Shown here: piece after piece, positions 13,792-21,498 of the stretch
Layout of the letters: each line of letters begins with the position of its first letter
Numbering within the stretch: the stretch's first letter is position 1
Assembly: GCA_016302185.1 (NCBI GenBank)
Contig: JAEDOC010000015.1
Coordinates: forward strand, 1-25,744
Source: Clostridium sp.
GTDB lineage: Bacteria > Bacillota > Clostridia > Lachnospirales > Lachnospiraceae
Direction: 5' to 3'
DNA: 25,744 nt
Position numbers and translations under genes: made by a program
Notes under the pieces: generated by a model
Seen by the model: the letters and a program-made list of their open reading frames with translations, nothing else
The model's database searches: none
Told to the model about the DNA's origin: nothing

Positions 13792-14808
13792 TTACCTTGT
13801 TTCCAGCATCTTCCAGATGAACTCCACCGCGCCGTCAATGCCATAGCTGGCAGTATTCAGGCACAGATCATAATTATTGGCCAGGCCCCAGTTTCTGCTG
13901 GTATAAAAATTATAATAATGAGCATGCTCCCGATCCAGACGTTTTAACATCCGGCGGGCTTTCTTTTCATCCAGTCCCGCATTCACCTCCATCGCCCGGT
14001 GGAGACGCTGCTCAAAGGGTGCTGTAATATAGATACTGACATGAGGAATACGGTTATTGGTCATGATGGCATCGCCGCAGCGCCCCATGATGATGAAGTC
14101 CTCTTTCTTTGCCATGTCACAGAGCAGATCGCTCTGGTTAAAGAACACCGCATCCCGTTTGCTTAAGCCATGGTACCGGCTGAATTCCCGGAATCGTTCC
14201 CGCAGGGTCATTTTCTTCACCGGTATAAAGGCGCTGGAGGGATCCTGGTACTTATCCGCGGCATGGGAATAACCGATATGATCCTTTACCGAATCCTTCT
14301 CCGCTTCCAGACGCTTCAGCACCGCCTCGAATATCTCCGCATCGTAGTAATTGATTTTCAGCTTATCCGCCAGCTTAAAGCCCACATCGATACCGCCGCT
14401 TCCGTAAGTCCAGCTGATGCAGATGATCAGATGATCCTTCTCTGAAAATCTCTGTTTTAAGTTAAAGGTGTTCAGCTTCGCCAGTTCCGGGTCGATCACA
14501 TCTCCCTGTGCAAAGCTGGTGGGCAGGCTCATGACTTCTTTCAAAATCCGGTTATACTCTGTCATAACCAGCTTTCGTTCTTCCTTATCCTGAATCGTTC
14601 TGGCCATATTTCCAATCAGAGCCAGCTCGCTCCGAATCAGATTTCCCTTCGGCCTGGTGGTTAACAGGGAAACGATTTCATTCACACAGCGTTCCCGATC
14701 ACGATTATAGACACGTCCCAGCGAGGAACCCAGCTGTGCATACACCTCCGCATCCAGATCATAAATGCATTCCGCCAGCTCGCGGATCTTATCTTCATTC
14801 ATTGGCAT
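13792..14808 (-). CDS. Cytidylate kinase-like family protein with N-terminal extension
   Basis: Predicted cytosolic P-loop protein of 338 residues. Residues about 126-335 match the cytidylate kinase-like family: a phosphate-binding segment SWTYGSGGIDVGFKLADKL (132-150), YDAEIF, IIMGRCGDAI and IYITAPFEQRL, then the RRMLKRLDREHAHYY lid region. Residues 1-125 are a helical N-terminal part that I do not recognise and that ordinary Cmk (about 220 residues) lacks. The substrate is therefore uncertain; it need not phosphorylate CMP. GGGGGAG lies five bases before the ATG. It begins 15 bases after the antiporter gene and is probably translated from the same transcript. Confidence 0.8.
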   Translation of the reverse strand: MPMNEDKIRELAECIYDLDAEVYAQLGSSLGRVYNRDRERCVNEIVSLLTTRPKGNLIRSELALIGNMARTIQDKEERKLVMTEYNRILKEVMSLPTSFAQGDVIDPELAKLNTFNLKQRFSEKDHLIICISWTYGSGGIDVGFKLADKLKINYYDAEIFEAVLKRLEAEKDSVKDHIGYSHAADKYQDPSSAFIPVKKMTLRERFREFSRYHGLSKRDAVFFNQSDLLCDMAKKEDFIIMGRCGDAIMTNNRIPHVSIYITAPFEQRLHRAMEVNAGLDEKKARRMLKRLDREHAHYYNFYTSRNWGLANNYDLCLNTASYGIDGAVEFIWKMLETR

Positions 14809-14823
14809 ATCATCTCCCCCTTC

Positions 14824-16269
14824 CTATAAAAAGAACACCAGCATATCCAGCAAAAAGACCGGTATCAAAATGCCGAAGGACCAGAGCAGATACCCGAAGA
14901 AGGACGGCATGCGGACACCGTTTTCATCCGCAATGGCCTTTACCATAAAGTTCGGCGCGTTCCCGATATAAGTATTGGCTCCCATGAAAACTGCTCCTGC
15001 GGAAATTGCCATCAGCATCTTCACAGGAATCTGTCCCAGTGTTGTTACCAGCCCCTCGGTAAAGCCCAACGCACCAGCGGTGGTCAGGAATACCAGATAC
15101 GTGGGCGTGTTGTCCAGAAAACTGGACAAAAGTCCCGTTGCCCAGAACATCTCAAAGGGTTTACTCAAGCCCAGATTTGCACCATTGGCTTTTAATATCA
15201 TCAGAGCCGGCTGCATAGTAATAAAAATACCGACAAACAGAACAGCAACCTCCTGAATTGCTCCCCAGGTAAAGTGATTTTCCCGCCGAATTTCAGCTTC
15301 TGTGGTCCGGAAAGATAAATAGGCTGCCAGAAGAATAATCACAATCTCAATTAACGCCGGATAACCCAAAACCACTTCTCCGAAAATATGAATCCCTTTT
15401 ACATGACCTGCAGCATCCTGAAATGCAGGAAGTCCCGGCAGAGTTCCGCTTAAGATAACGGCAGCCACAATCATAATCAGAAAAACCAGGTTATGAACTC
15501 CACGAATCTTAATCTCCGTACCAGGTTTACTGATATCCGGTTTTAAACCTCTCGCGATGTCCTTCCGATACGCTCTGCGGTCAATCCAGTAAAAGATAAA
15601 CAGCAGCACCGTCATATTCAGCAGAAGAAGCGGCAGCAAATGCAGACTCCAGAAAAAAGGAACTCCTCGCATAAAGCCCATCAGAAGAGGCGGATCACCG
15701 ATCGGCGTCAGACAACCGCCAATATTGGAAACCAGGAAAATAAAGAAAATAATAATATGACGCTTCCTTTTTCTCCAGGAATTCATCTTGATCACCGGGC
15801 GAATCATCAGCATGCTGGCACCGGTGGTTCCAATCCAGCTGGAAAGCAGGGTTCCGATCGCCAGAAGGCCAACATTCACCCGGGGAGAGCCGGCCAAATC
15901 ACCGGACATGGTAATATTACCCGAAACACAAAACAATCCAAACAATAATACAATAAACGTCAGGTAATCATTCACGATACACTCCAGAACCGTCTCCGCA
16001 GCCGTTCCTGCACCATAAGCCGCCGCAAAGGGGATGATAAACAGAACTGACCACAGAATAACCGCATGTGGCTGATGGCTCTCCCACCACTCCGGCTTTA
16101 CCAGAGGGAGAACTGCAATACAAAGCAAAAGCCCCGCAAAGGGAATGCACAGCCAAAGAGGAACCGATACCGGCCCCTCACTTCCGGCTTGTTCCGCGGC
16201 CAGAGCTGTCAACGGACTCATCAGAAGCATCGCTGTCAGACTTCCGAAGAAAGCAACCATTCTTTTCAC
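14824..16269 (-). CDS. NhaD-type sodium/proton antiporter family protein
   Basis: Polytopic membrane transporter of 481 residues, of the NhaD/ArsB-like ion transporter superfamily. It begins with a signal-like hydrophobic segment ending TALAAEQ, followed by about a dozen hydrophobic helices. The family fingerprints are NIGGCLTPIGDPPLLMGF in the first half and SSFLDNTPTYLVF with GANTYIGNAPNFMVKAIA in the second half. This pairing is typical of NhaD antiporters, so Na+/H+ exchange is likely, though other substrates of the superfamily cannot be ruled out. The start is GTG with GGAGG nine bases upstream; the ATG three codons later is too far from that site. It has its own extended -10 promoter and is followed by the kinase-like gene. 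Confidence 0.85.
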   Translation of the reverse strand: MKRMVAFFGSLTAMLLMSPLTALAAEQAGSEGPVSVPLWLCIPFAGLLLCIAVLPLVKPEWWESHQPHAVILWSVLFIIPFAAAYGAGTAAETVLECIVNDYLTFIVLLFGLFCVSGNITMSGDLAGSPRVNVGLLAIGTLLSSWIGTTGASMLMIRPVIKMNSWRKRKRHIIIFFIFLVSNIGGCLTPIGDPPLLMGFMRGVPFFWSLHLLPLLLLNMTVLLFIFYWIDRRAYRKDIARGLKPDISKPGTEIKIRGVHNLVFLIMIVAAVILSGTLPGLPAFQDAAGHVKGIHIFGEVVLGYPALIEIVIILLAAYLSFRTTEAEIRRENHFTWGAIQEVAVLFVGIFITMQPALMILKANGANLGLSKPFEMFWATGLLSSFLDNTPTYLVFLTTAGALGFTEGLVTTLGQIPVKMLMAISAGAVFMGANTYIGNAPNFMVKAIADENGVRMPSFFGYLLWSFGILIPVFLLDMLVFFL

Positions 16270-16342
16270 GACAAGTAACCTCCATAAATCACTTTTTTAT
16301 ATAATCCTTGTTTCATGAATGTCTCTCTACATTCAGCCACCA

Positions 16343-16371
16343 ATTATAACAAGTTTCCCAGTTTCTTACAA
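16343..16371 (-). promoter_or_regulatory. SigA promoter of the antiporter gene
   Basis: On the minus strand TTGTAA (16371-16366) and TATAAT (16348-16343) are 17 bases apart, with an extended -10 TGT before the TATAAT. The start would be near 16336, giving a leader of about 66 bases. The 249-base gap from 16270 to 16518 otherwise holds only the terminator of the ribosomal operon. Confidence 0.75.
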
Positions 16372-16454
16372 CAGATACAATGCTAAAGAAACGTTTATTT
16401 TTCCAGATTTTGTAGGCAATAGTCACAACTTTATAACATGTCAGTTCCGAAAAG

Positions 16455-16502
16455 GAAGAAAAAAGAACCTGCCAATGTGAAACACATCGACAGGTTCTTT
16501 TA
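16455..16502 (-). terminator. Terminator of the ribosomal protein superoperon
   Basis: On the minus strand AAAAGAACCTG pairs with CAGGTTCTTTT, with an inner ATGTG/CACAT stem, and a T-rich tail follows. It begins 17 bases after the rplQ stop codon and marks the end of the long operon. The A and T arms make it partly symmetric. Confidence 0.85.
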
Positions 16503-16518
16503 CTTCAAAATAATTTGA

Positions 16519-17055
16519 TTATACTAACTCAAGCAGTACTTCCATTGCAGCATCGCCCTTACGCTGGCCGATCTTTACAATTCTGGTATAACCACCATTA
16601 CGGTTCGCATACTTCGGAGCGATCTCTTCGAACAGCTTGGACGGCATATCGATAGCCTTGGTTCCTTTTTTCTTACCTGCTTTTGCAGTCGGAACTTCAG
16701 TTACATTGTAGAGAACCTTTAACATCTGTCTTCTTGCATGAAGTCTGGACGGTTTGTCCTTCTTGATCTCTTTCTCTACTTCCTCGTATACGGTAACCTT
16801 CTTACCGTCTACAACCTCTTTAACTCTCTTGCCTTCAGCGTCCTTCTTAGCAACCTTAGCGGTAACCTTAACGGTCTCAAAGTTATCTTTCTCTTTTACT
16901 GCCAGTGCAATTAAGCCCTCGGCGATCTTCTTTACTTCCTTTGCTCTTGCCTCGGTAGTAACGATTTTGCCGTGCTGTAACAGGTTAGTAACCTGGTTTC
17001 TCAGCATTGCCTTTCTCTGACTGGAAGTTCTTCCTAATTTTCTATATCCTGCCAT
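16519..17055 (-). CDS. rplQ: 50S ribosomal protein L17 with a long internal insertion
   Basis: Large-subunit ribosomal protein near the tunnel exit. The N-terminus MAGYRKLGRTSSQRKAML and the C-terminal GGYTRIVKIGQRKGDAA match bacterial L17. The protein has 178 residues, against 112-130 usually. The excess is mostly a charged lysine- and glutamate-rich insertion of about 45-50 residues (about 54-102), just before the conserved RLHARRQ segment. The frame extends upstream to 17097, but the ATG at 17053-17055 has AGGAGG ten bases before it and gives the conserved start. It is last in the operon, 139 bases after rpoA. Confidence 0.95.
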   Translation of the reverse strand: MAGYRKLGRTSSQRKAMLRNQVTNLLQHGKIVTTEARAKEVKKIAEGLIALAVKEKDNFETVKVTAKVAKKDAEGKRVKEVVDGKKVTVYEEVEKEIKKDKPSRLHARRQMLKVLYNVTEVPTAKAGKKKGTKAIDMPSKLFEEIAPKYANRNGGYTRIVKIGQRKGDAAMEVLLELV

Positions 17056-17099
17056 GATAATTAATCCTCCTATTTTCGGGAGCCGGCCACCACGCATCT

Positions 17100-17172
17100 T
17101 TGGTCTTACTGGCTGCCTGCTTTAATTTGTCCGGTACACCTGGAAGTGCCCTTGGTCTTATCTTCCGGGCGC
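17100..17172 (-). other. Structured rpoA-rplQ spacer with repeated TAAGACCAA motif
   Basis: On the minus strand GCGCCcGGAAG (17172-17162) pairs with CTTCCaGGTGT (17146-17136), ten pairs including G-T pairs around one mismatch. TAAGACCAA lies in its loop (17160-17152) and recurs exactly at 17108-17100. There is no T-run, so it is not a terminator. It may be a protein-binding or RNA-processing element in the mRNA. Confidence 0.35.
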
Positions 17173-17194
17173 TTATGAATATTCATCTCTAAAA

Positions 17195-18157
17195 TTATGC
17201 TTCCTCACTCGGATTGAGCTGTAAGCCTAATTCCTTTAACTTGGCAAGTACCTCTTCTAAAGATTTGCGGCCTAAGTTTCTGACCTTCATCATATCCTCC
17301 GGAGTTCTGTTGCACAGCTCCTCCACGGTATTGATACCTGCTCTCTTTAAACAGTTGTATGAACGTACGGATAACTCCAGTTCATCAATGTTCATCTCAA
17401 GCACTTTTTCTTTCTCGTTATCTTCCTTCTCTACCATAACCTCTGCGGTTTTTGCATTCTCGGAAAGATCAATGAAAAGATTCAGATGCTCGCTCAAAAC
17501 TTTAGCTGCCAGGCTGACTGCCTCATCAGGAGCAAGAGTTCCATTGGTGTATACATCCAGTGTCAACTTATCATAATCGGTAACCTGACCTACACGGGTA
17601 TTCTCTACAGTCATATTGACACGCTCTACCGGTGTATAGATGGAATCCACGGCGATGACTCCGATAGGAAGCTCATCGTTCTTATTCTTGTCTGCGCTGA
17701 TATAGCCACGGCCCTTGGTAATAGTAAGCTCCATGTAGAACTTGCTGTCTGCGCCGCCGCTTAAGGTAGCGATTACCTGATCAGGATTTAAAATCTCAAT
17801 ATCGGAATCAGCCTGGATGTCAGCGGCAGTGATGACGCCCTCACCCTCGAACTCGATGTAAGCCGTCTTCGGCTCATTGGTTTCGCTGCTGTTTCTGATT
17901 GCTAAACTCTTGATGTTCATAATAATCTCAGTTACGTCTTCCTTAACCCCGGGAATCGAACTGAACTCATGCAAAACGCCATCGATTTTCACTTGACTTA
18001 CTGCTGCACCAGGCAAAGAAGAGAGCATAATTCTTCTTAAAGAATTTCCTAAAGTAGTACCATAGCCTCTTTCCAGCGGCTCTACTACAAATTTGCCATA
18101 TCTTTTGTCTTCTGAAATCTCAGCAATTTCAATTCTTGGTTTTTCAAAATCGAACAC
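17195..18157 (-). CDS. rpoA: DNA-directed RNA polymerase subunit alpha
   Basis: The alpha subunit (320 residues) nucleates RNA polymerase assembly and contacts activators and UP elements. The N-terminal domain (about 1-230) shows the conserved ERGYGTTLGNSLRRIMLSSL dimer segment. The C-terminal domain (about 250-315) shows the DNA-binding LELSVRSYNCLKRAGI and MKVRNLGRKSLEEV motifs. The open frame runs 37 codons further up to 18268, but the family start is M-FDFEKPRIE. This matches the GTG at 18155-18157, which has AGGAGG seven bases upstream. It lies between rpsD and rplQ with unusually long structured spacers on both sides. Confidence 0.97.
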   Translation of the reverse strand: MFDFEKPRIEIAEISEDKRYGKFVVEPLERGYGTTLGNSLRRIMLSSLPGAAVSQVKIDGVLHEFSSIPGVKEDVTEIIMNIKSLAIRNSSETNEPKTAYIEFEGEGVITAADIQADSDIEILNPDQVIATLSGGADSKFYMELTITKGRGYISADKNKNDELPIGVIAVDSIYTPVERVNMTVENTRVGQVTDYDKLTLDVYTNGTLAPDEAVSLAAKVLSEHLNLFIDLSENAKTAEVMVEKEDNEKEKVLEMNIDELELSVRSYNCLKRAGINTVEELCNRTPEDMMKVRNLGRKSLEEVLAKLKELGLQLNPSEEA

Positions 18158-18222
18158 GATAGCCCCTCCTTTTGGGAACTTTGTTTGAGGGTCTGTTATA
18201 CTCTTTTTCAAGAAATGGATAG

Positions 18223-18285
18223 GAAGCGCCGCAGGGCTCTCTGCAGATACAAAAGCGTATTCTGCCAAAAGCAGTGCAGCACTTC
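18223..18285 (-). other. Multi-branched RNA structure candidate in the rpsD-rpoA gap
   Basis: On the minus strand GAAGTGCTGC (18285-18276) pairs over all ten bases, with two G-T pairs, to GCGGCGCTTC (18232-18223). It encloses two small hairpins: CTGC-TTTTG-GCAG (18274-18262) and ATAC-GCTTTT-GTAT (18260-18247). No T-run follows. It lies between rpsD and rpoA, where a translational control site for S4 or rpoA is conceivable but unproven. Confidence 0.4.
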
Positions 18286-18298
18286 AAAAAAGTTCTTA

Positions 18299-18892
18299 TT
18301 ATTTGGAGTACAACTCGACGATAAGCACTTCGTTTACAGGAACATCAATCTCGTCTCTGGTCGGTAACTCTTTTACAGTACCCTTTAAGTTCTCAGCATC
18401 AACCTCTAACCATGCCGGAACCATTCTGCCGCCGGTTACCTCAGCGATATCTTTATATCTCTGTGAAGATTTGAATTTCTCTTTGATCTCGATTACATCG
18501 CCAGCTTTTACCTGGTAGGACGGAATGTTTACACACTTACCGTTTACCAGTACGTGCTTGTGATCAACGATCTGTCTGGTTTCTTTTCTGGTACGGCCAA
18601 AGCCCATCCGGAATAATACATTATCCAGTCTGCACTCCAGAAGGATCATTAAGTTGGTACCAACCTGTCCTTTCATTCTGGATGCTTTTGCGTAATAATT
18701 TCTAAACGGTTTCTCTAACACACCATAGATGAATTTTGCTTTCTGCTTCTCTCTTAACTGGAGACCATACTCGCTCATCTTTCTGTTGGCTCTCTTTAAT
18801 TCTCTCTTAGATTTCTTGTCGATTCCTAAATAAACCGGATCCAGGTCAAGAGATCTACATCTTTTAAGTACAGGAACTCTATCTACTGCCAC
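18299..18892 (-). CDS. rpsD: 30S ribosomal protein S4
   Basis: Primary 16S rRNA-binding assembly protein of 197 residues. The S4 RNA-binding domain (about 88-150) includes RLDNVLFRMGFGRTRKETRQIVDHKHVLVNGK. The N-terminal segment MAVDRVPVLKRCRSLDL lacks the CxxC-type zinc ligands found in many S4 proteins, so this is the zinc-independent form. The start is GTG with AGGAGGT eight bases upstream. It lies in the alpha operon after rpsK. In other bacteria S4 represses its own operon, and the spacer downstream is structured. Confidence 0.97.
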   Translation of the reverse strand: MAVDRVPVLKRCRSLDLDPVYLGIDKKSKRELKRANRKMSEYGLQLREKQKAKFIYGVLEKPFRNYYAKASRMKGQVGTNLMILLECRLDNVLFRMGFGRTRKETRQIVDHKHVLVNGKCVNIPSYQVKAGDVIEIKEKFKSSQRYKDIAEVTGGRMVPAWLEVDAENLKGTVKELPTRDEIDVPVNEVLIVELYSK

Positions 18893-18909
18893 TTTTTTGT
18901 ACCTCCTAA

Positions 18910-19311
18910 TCAGACTCTTCTACGTTTTGGCGGACGGCATCCATTATGCGGAACCGGAGTTACGTCCTTGATGCTTGTTACTTCCAGACCACATGCCTGA
19001 AGGGCACGGATTGCTGCCTCACGTCCGGAACCCGGACCTTTTACCATAACGTCTACGGACTTTAAGCCATGGATAAGAGCTGCCTTCGTTGCAGTTTCTG
19101 CAGCCATCTGAGCTGCGTAAGGAGTAGATTTCCTTGAACCTCTAAATCCCAGACCGCCTGCACTTGCCCATGATAAAGCATTACCCTGTGCATCTGTTAA
19201 GGTAACGATTGTGTTATTAAAAGATGACTGGATGTGCGCCTGTCCGCGTTCAACGTTTTTCTTTACACGCTTTTTTGTCACTTTTTTACCAGTTGACACT
19301 TTTTTAGCCAT
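18910..19311 (-). CDS. rpsK: 30S ribosomal protein S11
   Basis: Platform protein of the small subunit, 133 residues, close to the family length. The N-terminal tail is lysine-rich. The core reads GQAHIQSSFNNTIVTLTD, then SAGGLGFRGSRKSTPYAAQ, and the end is the conserved PHNGCRPPKRRRV that binds 16S rRNA. The ATG has only a weak AGGTTAG-type ribosome site, so coupling to rpsM is possible despite the gap of about 90 bases. It is 17 bases before rpsD. Confidence 0.97.
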   Translation of the reverse strand: MAKKVSTGKKVTKKRVKKNVERGQAHIQSSFNNTIVTLTDAQGNALSWASAGGLGFRGSRKSTPYAAQMAAETATKAALIHGLKSVDVMVKGPGSGREAAIRALQACGLEVTSIKDVTPVPHNGCRPPKRRRV

Positions 19312-19401
19312 TTTAAACTAACCTACTTTCTTCCTTAATCCGAATCCTGTCAATGAAATGTATCAATAACCTGATTCACAATTTACTTCTGTTACCAATC
19401 T

Positions 19402-19770
19402 TTATTTCTTCTTGTTTGCTACTGTCTTTCTCGGACCCTTACGTGTTCTTGCATTGGTTTTGGTCTTCTGACCGCGAACCGGAAGGCTCTTTCTATGACG
19501 AATGCCTCTGTAGCAACCGATCTCCTGAAGTCTCTTGATGTTCATAGCGATTTCTCTACGTAAATCACCCTCTACTACCTGAGTCTCAGCGATGATTGCA
19601 GCGATCTTCTTCACTTCGTCATCCGTTAAGTCCTTAACACGTGTGTCAGGATTAACGCCAGCCTCTGCAAGAATACGGTTGGAACTTGTTCTACCGATAC
19701 CGTAGATGTAAGTTAAACCGATCTCGACACGTTTTTCTCTTGGTAAATCGACACCTGAAATACGAGCCAT
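19402..19770 (-). CDS. rpsM: 30S ribosomal protein S13
   Basis: Head protein of the small subunit, 122 residues, that contacts 16S rRNA, the P-site tRNA and the 50S subunit. It starts MARISGVDLPREKRVEIGLTY, contains the helix-hairpin-helix YGIGRTSSNRIL, and ends in the basic RHRKSLPVRGQKTKTNARTR tail. GGAGGT lies upstream of the ATG at a slightly long spacing. It follows rpmJ in the standard Firmicute order. Confidence 0.97.
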   Translation of the reverse strand: MARISGVDLPREKRVEIGLTYIYGIGRTSSNRILAEAGVNPDTRVKDLTDDEVKKIAAIIAETQVVEGDLRREIAMNIKRLQEIGCYRGIRHRKSLPVRGQKTKTNARTRKGPRKTVANKKK

Positions 19771-19896
19771 GTGTGTAGTACACCTCCATTAACTTATTTT
19801 ACTTCTTGTGATAATGTATTTTGCTTTTTCATCTGAACAACTTATCCGCGTGTTCCGTTCAAAAGCAGTGCGAAAAAAAAGGGAGACAAATGCTTA

Positions 19897-20010
19897 TCAG
19901 CCCTGTCTTTGTTTGTGCTTTGGATTTTCACAGATTACTCTGATACTGCCTTTTCTTTTAATGATCTTGCACTTTTCGCAAATTGGTTTCACCGATGATC
20001 TAACCTTCAC
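19897..20010 (-). CDS. rpmJ: 50S ribosomal protein L36
   Basis: A 37-residue large-subunit protein, easily missed because of its size and GTG start. The minus-strand frame from 20010 to 19897 reads MKVRSSVKPICEKCKIIK, then RKGSIRVICENPKHKQRQG and a TGA stop. The three cysteines and one histidine (C11, C14, C27, H32) form the zinc ribbon of the zinc-binding L36 type. AAAGGAG lies about seven bases before the GTG. It sits between infA and rpsM as in other Firmicutes, and is the first gene after the internal promoter at 20189. Confidence 0.96.
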   Translation of the reverse strand: MKVRSSVKPICEKCKIIKRKGSIRVICENPKHKQRQG

Positions 20011-20188
20011 AGTAATTCTCCTTTCCGTAATAGTCCGCCCTATACCGGACATACAATTTTCGTAACCTATTGCAGTCCTTTTTGTTCGGACTTACAGGTA
20101 ACACCAGGAAAGCTCCTCTCCGCTTCCAGTCTGGGTTAGGACCAAAAGGGCGGATCTCGCCTGTTGCTTCAACAAAGTTCGCTAGAGC

Positions 20189-20217
20189 ATTATAACATTA
20201 CTTTTCTTATAATGCAA
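20189..20217 (-). promoter_or_regulatory. Internal SigA promoter and long leader before rpmJ
   Basis: On the minus strand TTGCAT (20217-20212) and TATAAT (20194-20189) are 17 bases apart, with TGT before the -10. The start would be near 20182, giving a leader of about 170 bases before rpmJ. The leader can form small hairpins: GGCG-AGATC-CGCC, AGTCC/GGACT, and GTCCG/CGGAC just upstream of the ribosome site. It would allow rpmJ-rpsM-rpsK-rpsD-rpoA-rplQ to be expressed apart from the upstream genes. Confidence 0.68.
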
Positions 20218-20235
20218 GCGAAATCTTTAAAAAAT

Positions 20236-20454
20236 TTATTTATCTCTCCAGATGATTCTTCCCTTGGATAAGTCATAGGGGGACATCTCCATGGTAACCT
20301 TGTCACCCGGTAAGATTCGGATATAGTTCATACGGAGTTTTCCGCTGATGGTAGCCAGAACGATGTGGCCGTTCTCCAGCTCTACTTTAAACATGGCGTT
20401 GGGAAGCTTCTCTACTACAACGCCCTCAATCTCAATTACATCTGCCTTTGACAT
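20236..20454 (-). CDS. infA: Translation initiation factor IF-1
   Basis: A single OB-fold protein of 72 residues, exactly the usual length, that binds the ribosomal A site during initiation. It reads MSKADVIEIEGVVVEKLPNA at the start and contains ELENGHIVLATISGKLRMNY and the C-terminal SPYDLSKGRIIWR. GGGAGG lies nine bases before the ATG. The KOW-protein gene ends two bases upstream, so translation may be coupled. Confidence 0.98.
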   Translation of the reverse strand: MSKADVIEIEGVVVEKLPNAMFKVELENGHIVLATISGKLRMNYIRILPGDKVTMEMSPYDLSKGRIIWRDK

Positions 20455-20456
20455 TC

Positions 20457-20729
20457 TTATTTCCCTCCCTGTGCAAACCGCTTTATAAAATATTTGATTT
20501 CCTCATCCGTGACTGTGCTGCCGCTCATCAGCTTTTCTGCAAGCTTTTCATCTTTGATGCCGGATATCTGAACATGTTTCTTCTTTTTGCGTTTCTGTTT
20601 CTCCATCGTCCTGATTCGTCCGTCCGCCAGATACACATACTCCGTTTCCTCTTTCACAATCAGAAAGAAGTGTCCTTTGTCATGGCCGGCCAGTGACCTG
20701 ACCAGACAACCTGCCCTATATTCTGCCAT
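20457..20729 (-). CDS. KOW-domain RNA-binding protein (L14e-like)
   Basis: Small basic protein of 90 residues, always found in this position in many Firmicutes but little studied. The N-terminal half is a KOW-like beta domain (RAGCLVRSLAGHDKGHFFLIV). A very lysine-rich stretch, KQKRKKKKH, follows, then a short helical end. RNA or ribosome binding is inferred from the fold and the operon. The frame stays open 14 codons further upstream, overlapping the end of map. The ATG at 20727-20729 is preferred because GGAGAG lies just before it and the upstream ATGs have no site. Confidence 0.85.
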   Translation of the reverse strand: MAEYRAGCLVRSLAGHDKGHFFLIVKEETEYVYLADGRIRTMEKQKRKKKKHVQISGIKDEKLAEKLMSGSTVTDEEIKYFIKRFAQGGK

Positions 20730-20742
20730 CTTACTCTCCATA

Positions 20743-21495
20743 TTAAATAAGAGATAAAATCTCCGGTCCATTCTCTGTGATCAGAATGGTGTTCTCATAA
20801 TGAGCTGACAGGGAACCGTCTTCCGTCACCACAGTCCAGTCATCGTCCATCCAGGCAACCTCATAGCTGCCTGCATTGATCATCGGCTCCACAGCCAGAG
20901 TCATTCCCGGCTGAAGAAGAATCCCTTTTCTCTTTCTGGCGAAATTGGGGACCTCCGGATCCTCATGGAGATGAGAACCGATTCCGTGGCCTACCAGATC
21001 TCTTACTACGCCGTAGCCAAAGCTCTCGGCATATTTCTGGATCGCTGAGGAAATGTCATTCAGATGATTGCCAGGTTTAGCAAATTTAATCCCTTCAAAG
21101 AAGCTCTGTCTGGTAACATCAATGAGTTTTCTGGCCTCATCGCTGATTTCACCAATGCCATGGGTTCTGGCCGCATCGGAATGATATCCTTTATAGATTA
21201 CCCCAGCATCCAGACTCACAATATCTCCCTCCTGAATATAATGTTTCTTGTGAGGGATTCCGTGCACCACCTCGTCATTGACCGACACACAGATAGATGC
21301 CGGATAACCGTTGTAATTCTTAAAGGAAGGAATACAGCCGTAGCTTCGGATGATCTCTTCCCCAATCCGGTCAATGTCCCAGGTGGACATCCCAGGCTTC
21401 AGACTCTTTTCAAGCTCCTCATGAGTTTTGGCGAGAATTCTTCCCGCCTCTCTCATCAGTTCAATCTCTCTGGAAGACTTAATTGTTACTGCCAT
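20743..21495 (-). CDS. map: Type I methionine aminopeptidase
   Basis: Cytosolic metalloenzyme of 250 residues that removes the initiator methionine from new proteins. All active-site residues are in place: H79, metal ligands D96, D107, H170, E203 and E234, and H177. The signature DLVGHGIGSHLHEDP is intact. No N-terminal zinc-finger extension is present. AGGAG lies eight bases upstream and overlaps the end of adk, which stops only three bases before this ATG. Confidence 0.97.
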   Translation of the reverse strand: MAVTIKSSREIELMREAGRILAKTHEELEKSLKPGMSTWDIDRIGEEIIRSYGCIPSFKNYNGYPASICVSVNDEVVHGIPHKKHYIQEGDIVSLDAGVIYKGYHSDAARTHGIGEISDEARKLIDVTRQSFFEGIKFAKPGNHLNDISSAIQKYAESFGYGVVRDLVGHGIGSHLHEDPEVPNFARKRKGILLQPGMTLAVEPMINAGSYEVAWMDDDWTVVTEDGSLSAHYENTILITENGPEILSLI

Positions 21496-21498
21496 GCT

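Noticed and set aside
18158..18268. 37-codon N-terminal extension of rpoA
   Set aside because: It has no family homology, and a strong AGGAGG lies before the GTG at 18157.
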